Source: Candidatus Cloacimonadota bacterium (GTDB taxonomy: Bacteria; Cloacimonadota; Cloacimonadia; Cloacimonadales; Cloacimonadaceae). From it: a stretch of 6,594 nt of DNA. Shown here piece by piece: positions 6,369 to 6,594 of the stretch. Below the pieces are notes generated by a model. It was not told the DNA's origin. It saw only the letters and a program-made list of their open reading frames with translations, and searched no databases. The first letter of the stretch is position 1. Each line of letters starts with the position of its first letter. The stretch covers positions 1 to 6,594 of the forward strand of contig JAQUHL010000074.1 of the NCBI GenBank assembly GCA_028683635.1, read 5' to 3'. A program made the position numbers and the translations under genes.

Positions 6369-6509
6369 GACCTTGAGATAAGACCCCAGATATCCTTATC
6401 CAACAAAGCTCGGGGGTTTATCAAGAGCTGAAAAATTCTCTTGACAAAGGAGGCTCTTGATCAGATCTTGACCCAGGAACCGATAAGAAAGTGAGTGTTA
6501 AAGATCATT
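6369..6509. other. Noncoding stretch after tRNA-Pro
   Basis: No gene is seen in these 141 bases. GATAAG/CTTATC (6377-6382 and 6395-6400) and AGACCCC/GGGGTTT (6381-6387 and 6413-6419, one G-U) could form weak alternative stems. Neither is followed by a T-run, so no clear tRNA terminator was found. The right half contains the TTGACA box and TCTTGA motif cluster described separately. Confidence 0.4.
6420..6471 (+). promoter_or_regulatory. Candidate promoter inside a TCTTGA/TCAAGA motif cluster
   Basis: A consensus -35 box TTGACA (6441-6446) lies 17 bases before GATCTT (6464-6469), a weak -10. TCTTGA occurs at 6439-6444, 6455-6460 and 6466-6471, and its reverse complement TCAAGA at 6421-6426. 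ATCAAGAGC (6420-6428) and GCTCTTGAT (6453-6461) form a perfect 9-bp inverted repeat flanking the -35 box. This layout would fit an operator over a promoter for the gene starting near 6510, but it rests on pattern alone. Confidence 0.3.
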
Positions 6510-6594
6510 ATGATAGATAGTTTTGGAGATCCAATAGAACGTATTCATGATGCTGCTTTTAGGCTAAGCATGATGGCAGATGACCTGTTTCTTC
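6510..6594 (+). CDS. Start of an unidentified gene (3' partial)
   Basis: From ATG 6510 the frame stays open to the window end, giving 28 codons: MIDSFGDPIERIHDAAFRLS followed by MMADDLFL. An in-frame TGA at 6492 closes the frame upstream, so the start must be ATG 6510 or the GTG at 6495. The ribosome binding site is weak for both (GTGAG at 6491-6495 is 14 bases from the ATG). The residues suggest an amphipathic helix. I do not recognise a family. The fragment is short enough that a chance open frame remains possible. Confidence 0.35.
   Translation, partial: MIDSFGDPIERIHDAAFRLSMMADDLFL

Overview
The window looks like chromosome from a bacterium of the Fibrobacterota-Chlorobiota-Bacteroidota (FCB) superphylum. 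My best guess is a Cloacimonadota-like lineage, but no marker gene here fixes the phylum. The main clue is two consecutive surface proteins ending in the YPNPFNPST...GIYLYRL type of C-terminal domain. This resembles type IX secretion (T9SS) type A sorting domains and the FlgD Ig-like fold, and it is abundant in FCB genomes. Base composition is moderate in most of the window and clearly lower in one segment of the second gene.

Layout. Plus strand, 1-2738: the 3' part of a secreted protein with two cohesin-like domains and a sorting domain (its start lies outside the window), a stem-loop, and then a second secreted protein (signal peptide, beta-rich passenger, fibronectin-III-like module, sorting domain). 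Minus strand, 2761-5934: a solitary HgdB-like 2-hydroxyacyl-CoA dehydratase subunit, convergent with the secreted gene across 22 bases. Upstream of it is a tandem ATPase ABC-F protein, also on the minus strand. A perfect 13-bp inverted repeat lies between these two minus-strand genes. From 5935 to 6290 there is no convincing gene. This stretch holds a pair of identical palindromic repeats in what would be the ABC-F leader. A tRNA-Pro(GGG) with encoded CCA follows at 6291-6368. Next comes a noncoding stretch with a TTGACA box inside a cluster of TCTTGA/TCAAGA motifs, and then the probable start of another gene cut by the window end.

How the genes relate. The two surface proteins probably share an export and anchoring route and may be co-transcribed. 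The dehydratase-like enzyme suggests fermentative or anaerobic metabolism, but neither an activator ATPase nor a second subunit is present here. The ABC-F protein is a ribosome-associated translation factor type rather than a transporter, because it has no membrane segment. I see no complete defence system, CRISPR array, insertion sequence or clear novel multigene system. The most unusual signals are the repeat pair upstream of ABC-F, the composition break inside the second surface protein, and the motif cluster after the tRNA.
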